Assembly (NCBI RefSeq): GCF_009884975.1
Contig: NZ_CP041970.1
Location: forward strand, 3,162,001 to 3,226,000
DNA from: Acinetobacter dispersus
Lineage (GTDB): Bacteria > Pseudomonadota > Gammaproteobacteria > Pseudomonadales > Moraxellaceae
DNA length: 64,000 bases
Direction: 5' to 3'
The notes under the pieces are model-generated. The model made no database searches. It worked only from the letters and a program-made list of their open reading frames with translations, and was not told the origin of the DNA. The translations under genes were made by a program, and so were the position numbers. Below, piece after piece: positions 45,674 through 53,862 of this stretch (its first letter is position 1; each line of letters begins with the position of its first letter).

Positions 45674-45886
45674 GATAATTAATATAAATAGTAAGGATGA
45701 AACTATGTGTTTATCGTGTTTTTTTAAAGTCAATTTTTTAAATGTGTATCATGAATAAATTATTATAACTATTTAATTTATCCTCAAGTTGAGACACCTG
45801 ATGATTACGTACCTAAGCCGGTGAATTGCTTAACCAAGAAAAAGATTAAATTATGGCCATTGTGGTTGATTTTAATGGGATTTATT

Positions 45887-46432
45887 ATGATTTCACCCTA
45901 TAAATATACTTATATTCTAAGCTTAGTTTGCCTAAGCATCTTAACGTCTTCCTGTAGCGCTACTTCAGAAAAGAAACATGAAATTTCTCATCAAAGCCAA
46001 ACACAAAAAGCTTCATCAAATTCTGAAAAGTTAAAAAATTATGATGGTTTCTTGATCACTTCGCTTCCTTATAACTCAAATGCACATCTCAACTGTATTT
46101 TGTCGGCACAAAAACTGAATTGTGGTCCAATCAATTTAATCGATAGCACGAGTCTGATTAAAGTTTATAAGTTTATTAACCCAAGCTATGTTGATTCAGT
46201 CATTTTTCCAAAAACAAGCGATGGTGTTCTATTAATTGCCTCACCTTTTTCAAGTGAAAGTGGGCACCTAGAAATCAATCTGACTTCTGTGAATAAATTG
46301 GGTTCGGTTAAAGCCATTACCTTAGATGCATCTAAAAATATTGAAATTAATCAATACTATGAGATTTTATATAAAGAAAATGAGAAAGATTTAAAACTGA
46401 AGTTAAATGAACAGGGTGACTTTGTTAAATAA
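45887..46432 (+). CDS. Lipoprotein, possible second immunity protein
   Basis: About 181 residues from the ATG at 45887, which has GGGA 6 nt upstream and begins a lipoprotein signal (YILSLVCLSILTSSC). The frame is open further upstream (GTG at 45821 and beyond), but that part reads like the end of another protein. The mature part starts with a Ser/Gln/Lys-rich spacer and then a beta-rich domain of unknown type. It is at the end of the VgrG island and AT-rich like its neighbours. It may protect against the same or a lost effector; this is inference. Confidence 0.6.
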   Translation: MISPYKYTYILSLVCLSILTSSCSATSEKKHEISHQSQTQKASSNSEKLKNYDGFLITSLPYNSNAHLNCILSAQKLNCGPINLIDSTSLIKVYKFINPSYVDSVIFPKTSDGVLLIASPFSSESGHLEINLTSVNKLGSVKAITLDASKNIEINQYYEILYKENEKDLKLKLNEQGDFVK

Positions 46433-46473
46433 AGATATTTATAGATTTTTGAGCTTGTTGCAGCCTTTGACTA

Positions 46474-46504
46474 AAAAGCTCAGCTAGAACCTAACTGAGC
46501 TTTT
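46474..46504. terminator. Bidirectional terminator between island and lipase gene
   Basis: AAAAGCTCAG (46474-46483) with CTGAGCTTTT (46495-46504), loop 11 nt. Both directions end in TTTT, serving the lipoprotein gene and the convergent lipase gene. Confidence 0.8.
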
Positions 46505-46509
46505 ATCGT

Positions 46510-47856
46510 TTAGGTCTCAACAATGCCTTCTAAATCATCAAAGGTATAGTTATGGGGTACATTGATCATATGGGTTTGTACACCAGCTTCAACTTTTTCT
46601 TTAGCATCTGGATATAACCAGCGCGTAATCTGCTCAGCGACACTGGAGTGATACTGAATTTCAAAATGATTCAGCCCATAGAAAACTGCTTTATGGGTGT
46701 CTGGCAATTTCAGCTGAAAACGTGGATTTTGATGTTCACCTAAAGCACTCTTCACACTGACCAGATAATCCCCAATCACAGACAGGGCTTTATTACGCAA
46801 TTTCTCGAACTCTAAGGTTCCTGCGATCAAAAAGGTATTGATATGGGACGGTAGTGGTGCAGGTTTACGATTGTCGTCGGCAAAACCAATACGCGCATCA
46901 TTATGTTCCCAGTCATCATCACGGACACTGCCATAACGTAGATCGAGTATGCCGTTACTGCGAACATTCACCAACTGACCAAGTAGGTTGATAAATGGAA
47001 ATCCACCGAGTTTGTCCTGTAAGACAAAACCAAAACGTTCAAGTACTGCACCATGATGTGGCGAACCGATACAAACCAGATTCTCGACCATATGCACCCA
47101 TTGATACAGATTTTGTTTGCCATAAAACAGGGCACTACGCGAAACCAAACCACCCATACTGTGTCCGATCAGATCGATACTGGTGATACGCGGATTACGT
47201 TGCACCAAATCCTCTAAGGTATTGGCAAAACTACGACCATTCGCTGAAATTCGGCGTCCAGTGTTGTAGTTCAAATACAGCATGGTGTTGTTATCACGTT
47301 GCGCGAGCAAACGCTCACCAATACCACCATAACGATGATTAGACCAGGTCAAATGGTTCATACATAAACCATGGGCAAGAATCACCACACGGCCTGTTAG
47401 TTCGCCTTGCTGTAAAGAACCGTAGTGATCATAAAGAACCATTGGCAAAGCCATTGGATTGTGTTGCTTTAAAAAGAAATCACCGAAAATTCCATTCAAC
47501 GCACCGACCACAAAATGTAGGGTTGGCGTTAAAGGCTTGTCATGCAAAACTGGAAATTTTTCAATAATGCGACGTAAATTGGGCGCAAGAAAATGACTGC
47601 CATATTTTTGTAGGGCGACATAAGAAAACTGATAAAACTTTTGCAGTTGTGGGTGCTTTTGTAATTGTTTGGCTTTTTGTGCACTTAAACCGAGCGTTGT
47701 CCTTAATACCTCAGTTTGTACCACTTGGATCAGCTCATGTACGCCACTAAGGCTGGTACTGACCAGCTGTGCCAAACCTTCCAAAACATCTGCCTGACTC
47801 GGGGGCGTGCGATCCCACTTACAATAGGTTTCATGCAGAGGTGTTAAACTTGGCAT
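46510..47856 (-). CDS. Alpha/beta-hydrolase, lipase-like
   Basis: 448 residues. An N-terminal helical region (about 1-140) precedes an alpha/beta-hydrolase domain. The oxyanion segment is VVILAHGLCMNHLTW (HG at 162-163) and the nucleophile elbow is GHSMGG with Ser233. CIGSPHHGAVLE follows as in PGAP1-like and triacylglycerol lipase families. A His near the C terminus (FYGLNHFEIQYHSSV) is the likely third triad member. No signal peptide is seen. The substrate is unknown. It is convergent with the VgrG island. Confidence 0.85.
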   Translation of the reverse strand: MPSLTPLHETYCKWDRTPPSQADVLEGLAQLVSTSLSGVHELIQVVQTEVLRTTLGLSAQKAKQLQKHPQLQKFYQFSYVALQKYGSHFLAPNLRRIIEKFPVLHDKPLTPTLHFVVGALNGIFGDFFLKQHNPMALPMVLYDHYGSLQQGELTGRVVILAHGLCMNHLTWSNHRYGGIGERLLAQRDNNTMLYLNYNTGRRISANGRSFANTLEDLVQRNPRITSIDLIGHSMGGLVSRSALFYGKQNLYQWVHMVENLVCIGSPHHGAVLERFGFVLQDKLGGFPFINLLGQLVNVRSNGILDLRYGSVRDDDWEHNDARIGFADDNRKPAPLPSHINTFLIAGTLEFEKLRNKALSVIGDYLVSVKSALGEHQNPRFQLKLPDTHKAVFYGLNHFEIQYHSSVAEQITRWLYPDAKEKVEAGVQTHMINVPHNYTFDDLEGIVET

Positions 47857-48118
47857 TTTGATTTCCCCATCCTTGATATATACCGAAGGTTTGAAGTATT
47901 TTTTCTGAATATTGTTTAGATAAACTACAACAAACGCTTACATCTTATGTCTTTCATACGTAATTTTTTTAGAATACTGATGAACGGAGTACAGTATCGT
48001 TTTTTGTGTCCGACAATATCCAGCTTAAATGTAATTTATATTGTTATTTGTTTAACTATTAATCAAAATAATGTGATTTATTTCACTTTATGTCAAGTCA
48101 TTGCCTATTTTGGTGCGT

Positions 48119-48709
48119 ATGCAAATTATCTACTTACATGGTTTTCGAAGCAGTCAGATGTCGATAAAAGGGCAGCAGTTGCAACAATATTGTGCACAGC
48201 ATGATGCGATACAGGTGCATTTACCCGATTTAAACCAATCACCCAATCAAGTACTCGAACAACTCTCTCAGCTTATCGAAAATTTATCACAGGAGAAAGT
48301 GGTTTTGGTTGGCAGCAGCCTTGGTGGTTTCTATGCGACATATCTTGTCGCAAAATATGGCTGTGCTGCTGTATTGATTAACCCTGCTATGCGACCATGG
48401 CAATTATTCGAAGATTTATTTGGGGTTGAACAAATTCCACTCAAAGTCACTGCATCATGGACACTTGATGCCAATCAACTGCAGCAATTACAATCGATTG
48501 CTGACACGAAGCTCGTTCATGCTGATAAAATTCTAGTGCTTTTGCAACAAGGCGACGAAGTTTTGGATTATCGTGAAGCTCAACGCTATTATAGTGCAGT
48601 TCATCCATCCTCATTGATTTTAACCGACGCAGATGGTAATCATGCAATGGATGATTTTGAAGAAAAATTACCTTTAGTTCTCGAATTTTTATCGGCAGCC
48701 ATCCAATAA
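48119..48709 (+). CDS. yqiA: YqiA-type esterase
   Basis: About 196 residues from the ATG at 48119; a TTG at 48101 would only add a poor extension. The start MQIIYLHGFRSS is the YqiA oxyanion signature, and VLVGSSLGGFYATYLA-like sequence holds nucleophile Ser67. PAMRPW and a C-terminal GNHAMDDFE (His of the triad) are also typical of the UPF0227 family. It lies 14 bp before parE, the conserved yqiA-parE arrangement in gammaproteobacteria. Confidence 0.9.
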   Translation: MQIIYLHGFRSSQMSIKGQQLQQYCAQHDAIQVHLPDLNQSPNQVLEQLSQLIENLSQEKVVLVGSSLGGFYATYLVAKYGCAAVLINPAMRPWQLFEDLFGVEQIPLKVTASWTLDANQLQQLQSIADTKLVHADKILVLLQQGDEVLDYREAQRYYSAVHPSSLILTDADGNHAMDDFEEKLPLVLEFLSAAIQ

Positions 48710-48723
48710 GGAAGTCAGACCAA

Positions 48724-50607
48724 GTGACACAATACACGGCACAATCTCTTGAAGTTCTTTCTGGTTTAGATCCAGTGCGTCGTCGACCGGGTATGTATAC
48801 CGACACTTCACGTCCAAACCATTTGGCGCAAGAGGTGATTGATAATGCAGTCGATGAAGCGCTTGCAGGTCACGCCAACCAGATTTGTGTCACGGTGTAT
48901 GAAGATGGTTCATTGTCAGTCGAAGATAATGGACGCGGAATGCCAGTCGATATTCACCCAGAATATGGACAAAGTGGTATTGAAATTATTTTGACCAAGC
49001 TGCACGCAGGGGGAAAATTCAGTACCGATAACTATCAGTTCTCTGGTGGTTTGCATGGCGTTGGGATTTCGGTGGTCAATGCCTTATCGACCCGTGTTGA
49101 AGTGGCAGTACAGCGTCAAGGTAATCTGTATCAAATGGCCTTTGAACAAGGCGAGCCAGTTGCACCTTTGTCGGTTTTAGAAGGTAAGGTCGCTAAGCGC
49201 GCAACAGGCACCACAGTACGTTTCTGGCCTGAAACTAAATATTTTGATAGTCCTAAATTTGCACTTAAGGCGCTAAAACATAATTTAAAAGCCAAGGCTG
49301 TTTTAGCGGCGGGCTTAAAAATTATTTATGACGATAAAATCAATAACGAAAAGATTGAATGGCAGTTTGAAAATGGTCTGGTCGACTATTTAATGGATGA
49401 ACTGCAAGATCGAGAAATCTTGCCAGATCCTGCTTTTGTCAGTAGCGGACAAGCGGACCGCGCAGCGTGTGAATTTGCGATTTGCTGGAATGTTGAAGGT
49501 GGCGAGCAAATTCAGGAAAGCTATGTCAACTTGATTCCAACCGCGCAAGGCGGTACCCATGTCAATGGTCTGCGTTCAGGTGTGACTGAGGCTTTACGCG
49601 AATTTTGTGAATTACGCAATTTATTGCCGCGTAATATGAAGCTCTCTGCGGAAGATGTTTGGGATGGCGTAAACTTTATTCTATCGTTGAAATTCCAAGA
49701 GCCACAATTTTCTGGGCAAACCAAAGAACGTTTATCCAGTCGTGAAGCCTCTAATATTGTGCTGAACATCGCCAAAGATGCGTTTGCTTTATGGCTGAAT
49801 CAGCATGCGGAGATTGCGACACAACTGGCTGAAATGGCGATTGCGAAAGCAGGACGTCGTCTTAAAGCAGCAAAAAAAGTAGAACGTAAAAAGATTGTCG
49901 CAGGTCCAGCACTGCCTGGAAAACTGGCAGACTGTGTCGGTTTAACCCGTGAGGACAGTGAGCTGTTTATTGTCGAAGGGGATTCTGCGGGCGGTAGTGC
50001 CAAACAGGCGCGTGACAAGAATTTCCAAGCGATTATGCCGATTCGTGGAAAAATCCTGAATACTTGGGAAGTCTCTTCGGACGAAGTTTTGGCTTCTCAA
50101 GAAGTGCATGATATTGCCATCGCAATTGGGGTCGATCCAGGCAGTGATGATCTGTCTGAACTGCGTTATGGCAAGATCTGTATCCTTGCCGATGCGGATT
50201 CGGATGGTCTGCATATCGCAACCTTATTATGCGCTTTATTCGTGAAACATTTCCCGACTTTGGTTGAGGAAGGTCATCTATTCGTAGCTATGCCACCACT
50301 TTATCGTATTGATATTGGTAAAGAGGTGTACTATGCCTTGGATGATGATGAGCTTGAAAGCATTCTGAAAAAGGTCAAAGGCAATAAAAATCCTCAGATC
50401 ACTCGATTTAAAGGTTTGGGTGAGATGAATGCCAGTCAATTGCGTGAAACCACCATGGATCCGAATACACGTCGTTTGGTGCAATTGGACTTGGATGATG
50501 CACATTTAACCGCAGGTTTATTGGATAAATTACTGGCGAAAAAGCGTTCAGCCGACCGTAAGCACTGGTTAGAACAAAAGGGTAATTTAGCGGATATTAC
50601 TGTTTAA
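48724..50607 (+). CDS. parE: DNA topoisomerase IV subunit B
   Basis: ParE is the ATPase subunit of topoisomerase IV, which decatenates daughter chromosomes. The 627-residue protein starts with GTG. It shows the GHKL ATP site (DNAVDEALAGHA, EDNGRGMPVD, GGLHGVGISVVNALS), the gyrase transducer domain, and the Toprim motifs EGDSAGGSAKQARD and DADSDGLHIATLL. The MNASQLRETTMDP tail is conserved. QEP-type quinolone-pocket residues are not obviously altered, but I cannot judge resistance. It follows yqiA and ends at a strong terminator. Confidence 0.97.
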   Translation: MTQYTAQSLEVLSGLDPVRRRPGMYTDTSRPNHLAQEVIDNAVDEALAGHANQICVTVYEDGSLSVEDNGRGMPVDIHPEYGQSGIEIILTKLHAGGKFSTDNYQFSGGLHGVGISVVNALSTRVEVAVQRQGNLYQMAFEQGEPVAPLSVLEGKVAKRATGTTVRFWPETKYFDSPKFALKALKHNLKAKAVLAAGLKIIYDDKINNEKIEWQFENGLVDYLMDELQDREILPDPAFVSSGQADRAACEFAICWNVEGGEQIQESYVNLIPTAQGGTHVNGLRSGVTEALREFCELRNLLPRNMKLSAEDVWDGVNFILSLKFQEPQFSGQTKERLSSREASNIVLNIAKDAFALWLNQHAEIATQLAEMAIAKAGRRLKAAKKVERKKIVAGPALPGKLADCVGLTREDSELFIVEGDSAGGSAKQARDKNFQAIMPIRGKILNTWEVSSDEVLASQEVHDIAIAIGVDPGSDDLSELRYGKICILADADSDGLHIATLLCALFVKHFPTLVEEGHLFVAMPPLYRIDIGKEVYYALDDDELESILKKVKGNKNPQITRFKGLGEMNASQLRETTMDPNTRRLVQLDLDDAHLTAGLLDKLLAKKRSADRKHWLEQKGNLADITV

Positions 50608-50630
50608 GTCCTTTGTCTCATTGTTGGATT

Positions 50631-50656
50631 AAAGCCAAGCATTCGCTTGGCTTTTT
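50631..50656 (+). terminator. Rho-independent terminator of parE
   Basis: AAAGCCAAGC, loop ATTC, GCTTGGCTTTTT. Confidence 0.9.
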
Positions 50657-50802
50657 CTTTGCTTGAAGTTTGGATATCTACGCTGAACAAATTTGCATCA
50701 TTTTAGGTCAGCACGTATTTTTTGTATGCAATGTTGTATACAAGATGAGAGAATTAAAGCTTAAATTTTATTTAAATTAATTAAAAACAATAGCTTGCTG
50801 TG

Positions 50803-50818
50803 TTGGCACAGAAATTGA
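50803..50818 (+). promoter_or_regulatory. Candidate sigma-54 promoter of the urt operon
   Basis: TTGGCACAGAAATTGA keeps the -24 element TTGGCAC and the 10-bp GG-to-G spacing, but the -12 dinucleotide is GA rather than GC. It lies about 50 bp upstream of urtA. Nitrogen control of urea uptake makes sigma-54 use plausible. A palindrome TTGTATACAA at 50734-50743 lies upstream. Confidence 0.4.
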
Positions 50819-50822
50819 ATAA

Positions 50823-50860
50823 CTCCACCCAGTAAAAATCACAATTATTGATGGGTGGAG
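50823..50860 (+). promoter_or_regulatory. Leader hairpin sequestering the urtA ribosome binding site
   Basis: CTCCACCCA (50823-50831) pairs perfectly with TGGGTGGAG (50852-50860) around a 20-nt loop. The 3' arm contains the GGTGGAG Shine-Dalgarno sequence, 7 nt before the ATG at 50868. Folding would limit ribosome access unless opened. Confidence 0.6.
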
Positions 50861-50867
50861 AAACAAG

Positions 50868-52148
50868 ATGCAAAACAAATTGATGTCGATGTCAGTGCTC
50901 ATGGCAGCCATGATGGGGATTGGTCTGGTTGGCTGTTCAAAACCAGCAGAAAAAACAGAACAGACCAAAACAGAAGCTAAAACTGCACCCGCAGCCAGTG
51001 GCGATACCATTAAAGTGGGGATTCTACATTCGCTTTCAGGCACCATGGCGATTTCTGAAACCTCACTGAAAGACACCGCCTTGATGACCATTAATGAGAT
51101 CAATGCCAATGGTGGGGTACTAGGTAAAAAATTAGAACCTGTAATTGTTGACCCTGCATCGGATTGGCCATTATTTGCAGAAAAAGCCCGTCAGTTGATT
51201 ACCCAAGATAAGGTCGCAGTAATTTTTGGCTGTTGGACATCCGTTTCTCGTAAATCAGTGTTGCCTGTGGTGGAAGAGCTGAATGGCTTATTGTTCTATC
51301 CAGTGCAATATGAAGGTCAGGAACAGTCTAAAAATATCTTCTACACAGGCGCAGCGCCAAATCAACAAGCGATTCCTGCAGTTGAATATCTGATGGGGGA
51401 TGAGGGCGGTAAAGCAGAACGTTTTGTGTTACTCGGTACAGATTATGTCTATCCACGGACTACCAATAAAATTCTGCGTGCTTTCTTGAAGTCGAAAGGC
51501 GTGGCTGATGCCGATATCATGGAAGAATACACGCCATTTGGTCACAGCAATTATCAAACCATTGTTTCCAATATTAAGAAGTTCTCTGCAGGTAAAAAGA
51601 CTGCGGTGATCTCGACCATCAATGGCGACTCCAATGTGCCGTTCTATCGTGAGCTAGGTAACCAAGGCATCAAAGCATCTGATATTCCTGTCATGGCCTT
51701 CTCGGTGGGTGAAGAAGAATTACGTGGGATCGACACCAAACCATTGGTGGGTCATTTAGCGGCGTGGAACTACTTCATGTCGGTGAAAAATCCTAAAAAC
51801 ACTGAGTTTGTGAATAAATTCAAACAATATGCGGTGCAATACAAACTGCCAAATGCTGACAAAGTGGTGACTAATGATCCGATGGAAGCAACCTATGTCG
51901 GTATCAATATGTGGAAGCAAGCGGTTGAGAAAGCTGGCTCTACCGAGGTGGATAAAGTCCGTGATGCGATGGCAGGTCAGACTTTTGCTGCCCCATCAGG
52001 CTATACCTTAAAAATGGATGAAACTAATCACCATCTGCATAAACCTGTGATGATTGGACAGATCCGCGGCGATGGTCAATTCGACGTGGTTTATAAAACT
52101 GCACAAACCATCAAGGCAGAGCCTTGGAGCCCGTATATCCCGAAATAA
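50868..52148 (+). CDS. urtA: Urea ABC transporter substrate-binding protein
   Basis: 426 residues. It is a lipoprotein with lipobox IGLVGC (Cys23) and a Lys/Thr/Ala-rich spacer, then a type I periplasmic-binding fold of the leucine/amide-binding family. Segments GILHSLSGTMAISETSLKDTALMTINEINANGG, FGCWTSVSRKSVLPVVEE and LLFYPVQYEGQEQSKNIFYTGAAPNQQ match UrtA/AmiC-type urea binding. It is the first gene of urtABCDE. A terminator between urtA and urtB should make more binding protein than permease. The leader hairpin may control its translation. Confidence 0.95.
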   Translation: MQNKLMSMSVLMAAMMGIGLVGCSKPAEKTEQTKTEAKTAPAASGDTIKVGILHSLSGTMAISETSLKDTALMTINEINANGGVLGKKLEPVIVDPASDWPLFAEKARQLITQDKVAVIFGCWTSVSRKSVLPVVEELNGLLFYPVQYEGQEQSKNIFYTGAAPNQQAIPAVEYLMGDEGGKAERFVLLGTDYVYPRTTNKILRAFLKSKGVADADIMEEYTPFGHSNYQTIVSNIKKFSAGKKTAVISTINGDSNVPFYRELGNQGIKASDIPVMAFSVGEEELRGIDTKPLVGHLAAWNYFMSVKNPKNTEFVNKFKQYAVQYKLPNADKVVTNDPMEATYVGINMWKQAVEKAGSTEVDKVRDAMAGQTFAAPSGYTLKMDETNHHLHKPVMIGQIRGDGQFDVVYKTAQTIKAEPWSPYIPK

Positions 52149-52157
52149 TTGACTTTT

Positions 52158-52184
52158 AGCCTGCTGTATTCACAGCAGGCTTTT
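52158..52184 (+). terminator. Intercistronic terminator/attenuator between urtA and urtB
   Basis: AGCCTGCTGT, loop ATTC, ACAGCAGGCT then TTTC. A perfect 10-bp stem with a short T run. Partial read-through would set the UrtA-to-UrtBCDE ratio. Confidence 0.75.
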
Positions 52185-52235
52185 CTATTCTGATTTTTTT
52201 GATCTATTTAAAACCGTAATAATAAGGGGAGTTCT

Positions 52236-53858
52236 ATGGCGAAACACTATGTTTTGGCACTGCTCTGCATCATGGCACAGATGATTTTTAGTCCAGCATG
52301 GGCAGAAGCCACATCCGCAACAACCGTGACGTCTACAGCTTCTCAAGATGCCATTCAGACCTTTGTGAAGTCCGATTTTGCGACGCGTCGTGCCATGCTC
52401 AATCAATGGCCTGCCAGTATTGAACAACTGGATCAACTGGTGGCATATATTGATCAAAATGAGCTGTATACCGATAGTTCAGGCAATACTTATTTGCTGA
52501 AAAATGATGACAAGCTGTTTAGTTATCCTGAGCAGCAAGCGCTGGAACAATGGCCAGCAGATTTATCCCAAGTGACTTTGGTGAATACCTTACGCAAGGC
52601 GCTGAATTTTGGTCAAGCCAAAGCCAAACTCGATTCTACAGATGCTTCTCAACGTTTAGCTGCAGTTGATATTTTAGAAAATAACTTGGCTGAACTTGAT
52701 GTCGCGATGGTGAAGCAGCTTTATCTGAATGAAAAAAATGATCAGGTCAAAGCGCGTTTAGCACAGCTCAAAGCTCGTCTGGATTTTAACAGTGCTGATG
52801 AGTTTACCAAGCTTGAAGCAGTGAAAGTCTTGGCCGATTCAAATCGCCCTGACGTATTCGCTTTAATCAACCAAACTTTAGAGCAACCACAAAACAATCC
52901 TGCATTGAAGGCAGCGTTGCTGGACGCACACAATCAAATTAAAACCCGACTACAAATCAGTGAGTGGTCAGGCCATGTCTTTTCAGGCCTAAGTACCGCC
53001 AGCATTTTACTGCTCGCAGCACTTGGCTTAGCCATTACCTATGGTCTGCTTGGGGTAATTAACATGGCACATGGTGAGCTCATCATGATTGGCGCTTATA
53101 CCACCTACGTGATTCAAAGCTTTTTTAAAACCCATTTTGCTGGATTAGTCGATTGGTATCTGTTGGCAGCAATTCCTGCGGCATTTCTGGTCAGTGCCTT
53201 GATGGGCATGTTGATTGAACGCACCGTGATTCGCCCGCTGTATGGCCGTCAATTGGAAACCTTGCTTGCCACCTTTGGGGTGAGTCTGATTCTGATGCAA
53301 TTGGTGCGTATGGTGTTCGGTGCTCAAAATGTCGAGGTTTCCAACGTAGCATGGTTGAGTGGTGGCATCGCGGTGACGCCAAGCTTAATGCTGCCTTATA
53401 ACCGGATCGCCATTATTGGTTTTACCGTCGCAGTGTTATTACTGTTGCTGTTCCTACTCAATAAAACCCGTTTTGGCTTATTCGTTCGAGCCGTGACACA
53501 AAACCGTCAAATGGCACGTGCTGTCGGTATCCGTTCTGCACGGATTGACATGATGGCTTTTGGTCTGGGTTCAGGCTTGGCGGGTTTGGCAGGTTGTGCC
53601 TTGGCGCAGGTCGGTAATGTTGGACCTGACCTTGGACAAAACTACATTATTGATGCCTTCCTTGTCGTTGTTGTCGGTGGTGTGGGGCAAGTGTGGGGTG
53701 CGGTATTGGCAGCGCTTGGACTGGGGATTAGCGGTACGGTTTTAGAAATTGGTTTAGGTGCAGTGCTCGCAAAAATTATTCTCTTGGTTCTTGTGATTTT
53801 GTTTATCCAAAAGCGTCCACAAGGTTTGTTTGCCATCAAAGGCCGTTTTGTGGAGTAA
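52236..53858 (+). CDS. urtB: Urea ABC transporter permease UrtB
   Basis: 540 residues. A signal-like N terminus (about 1-24) is followed by a ~220-residue helical soluble region with HEAT-like repeats (SQRLAAVDILENNLAELDVAMVKQLYLNEK), presumably periplasmic. The LivH-type permease domain spans about 245-535: ALGLAITYGLLGVINMAHGELIMIGAYTTY, then RMARAVGIRSARIDMMAFGLGSGLAGLAGC and QNYIIDAFLVVVVGGVGQVWG. The long N-terminal extension is normal for UrtB and separates it from amino-acid LivH proteins. Confidence 0.95.
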   Translation: MAKHYVLALLCIMAQMIFSPAWAEATSATTVTSTASQDAIQTFVKSDFATRRAMLNQWPASIEQLDQLVAYIDQNELYTDSSGNTYLLKNDDKLFSYPEQQALEQWPADLSQVTLVNTLRKALNFGQAKAKLDSTDASQRLAAVDILENNLAELDVAMVKQLYLNEKNDQVKARLAQLKARLDFNSADEFTKLEAVKVLADSNRPDVFALINQTLEQPQNNPALKAALLDAHNQIKTRLQISEWSGHVFSGLSTASILLLAALGLAITYGLLGVINMAHGELIMIGAYTTYVIQSFFKTHFAGLVDWYLLAAIPAAFLVSALMGMLIERTVIRPLYGRQLETLLATFGVSLILMQLVRMVFGAQNVEVSNVAWLSGGIAVTPSLMLPYNRIAIIGFTVAVLLLLLFLLNKTRFGLFVRAVTQNRQMARAVGIRSARIDMMAFGLGSGLAGLAGCALAQVGNVGPDLGQNYIIDAFLVVVVGGVGQVWGAVLAALGLGISGTVLEIGLGAVLAKIILLVLVILFIQKRPQGLFAIKGRFVE

Positions 53859-53862
53859 GCCA

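Noticed and set aside
39521..46432. A complete type VI secretion cluster or prophage tail module
   Set aside because: Only VgrG, cargo and immunity-like genes are present; no sheath, baseplate, Hcp, ClpV, integrase or capsid genes are visible.
47947..48204. 85-codon open frame before yqiA
   Set aside because: It overlaps the real yqiA start by 86 bp in another frame and has no family resemblance; the hydrophobic product reflects AT-rich sequence.
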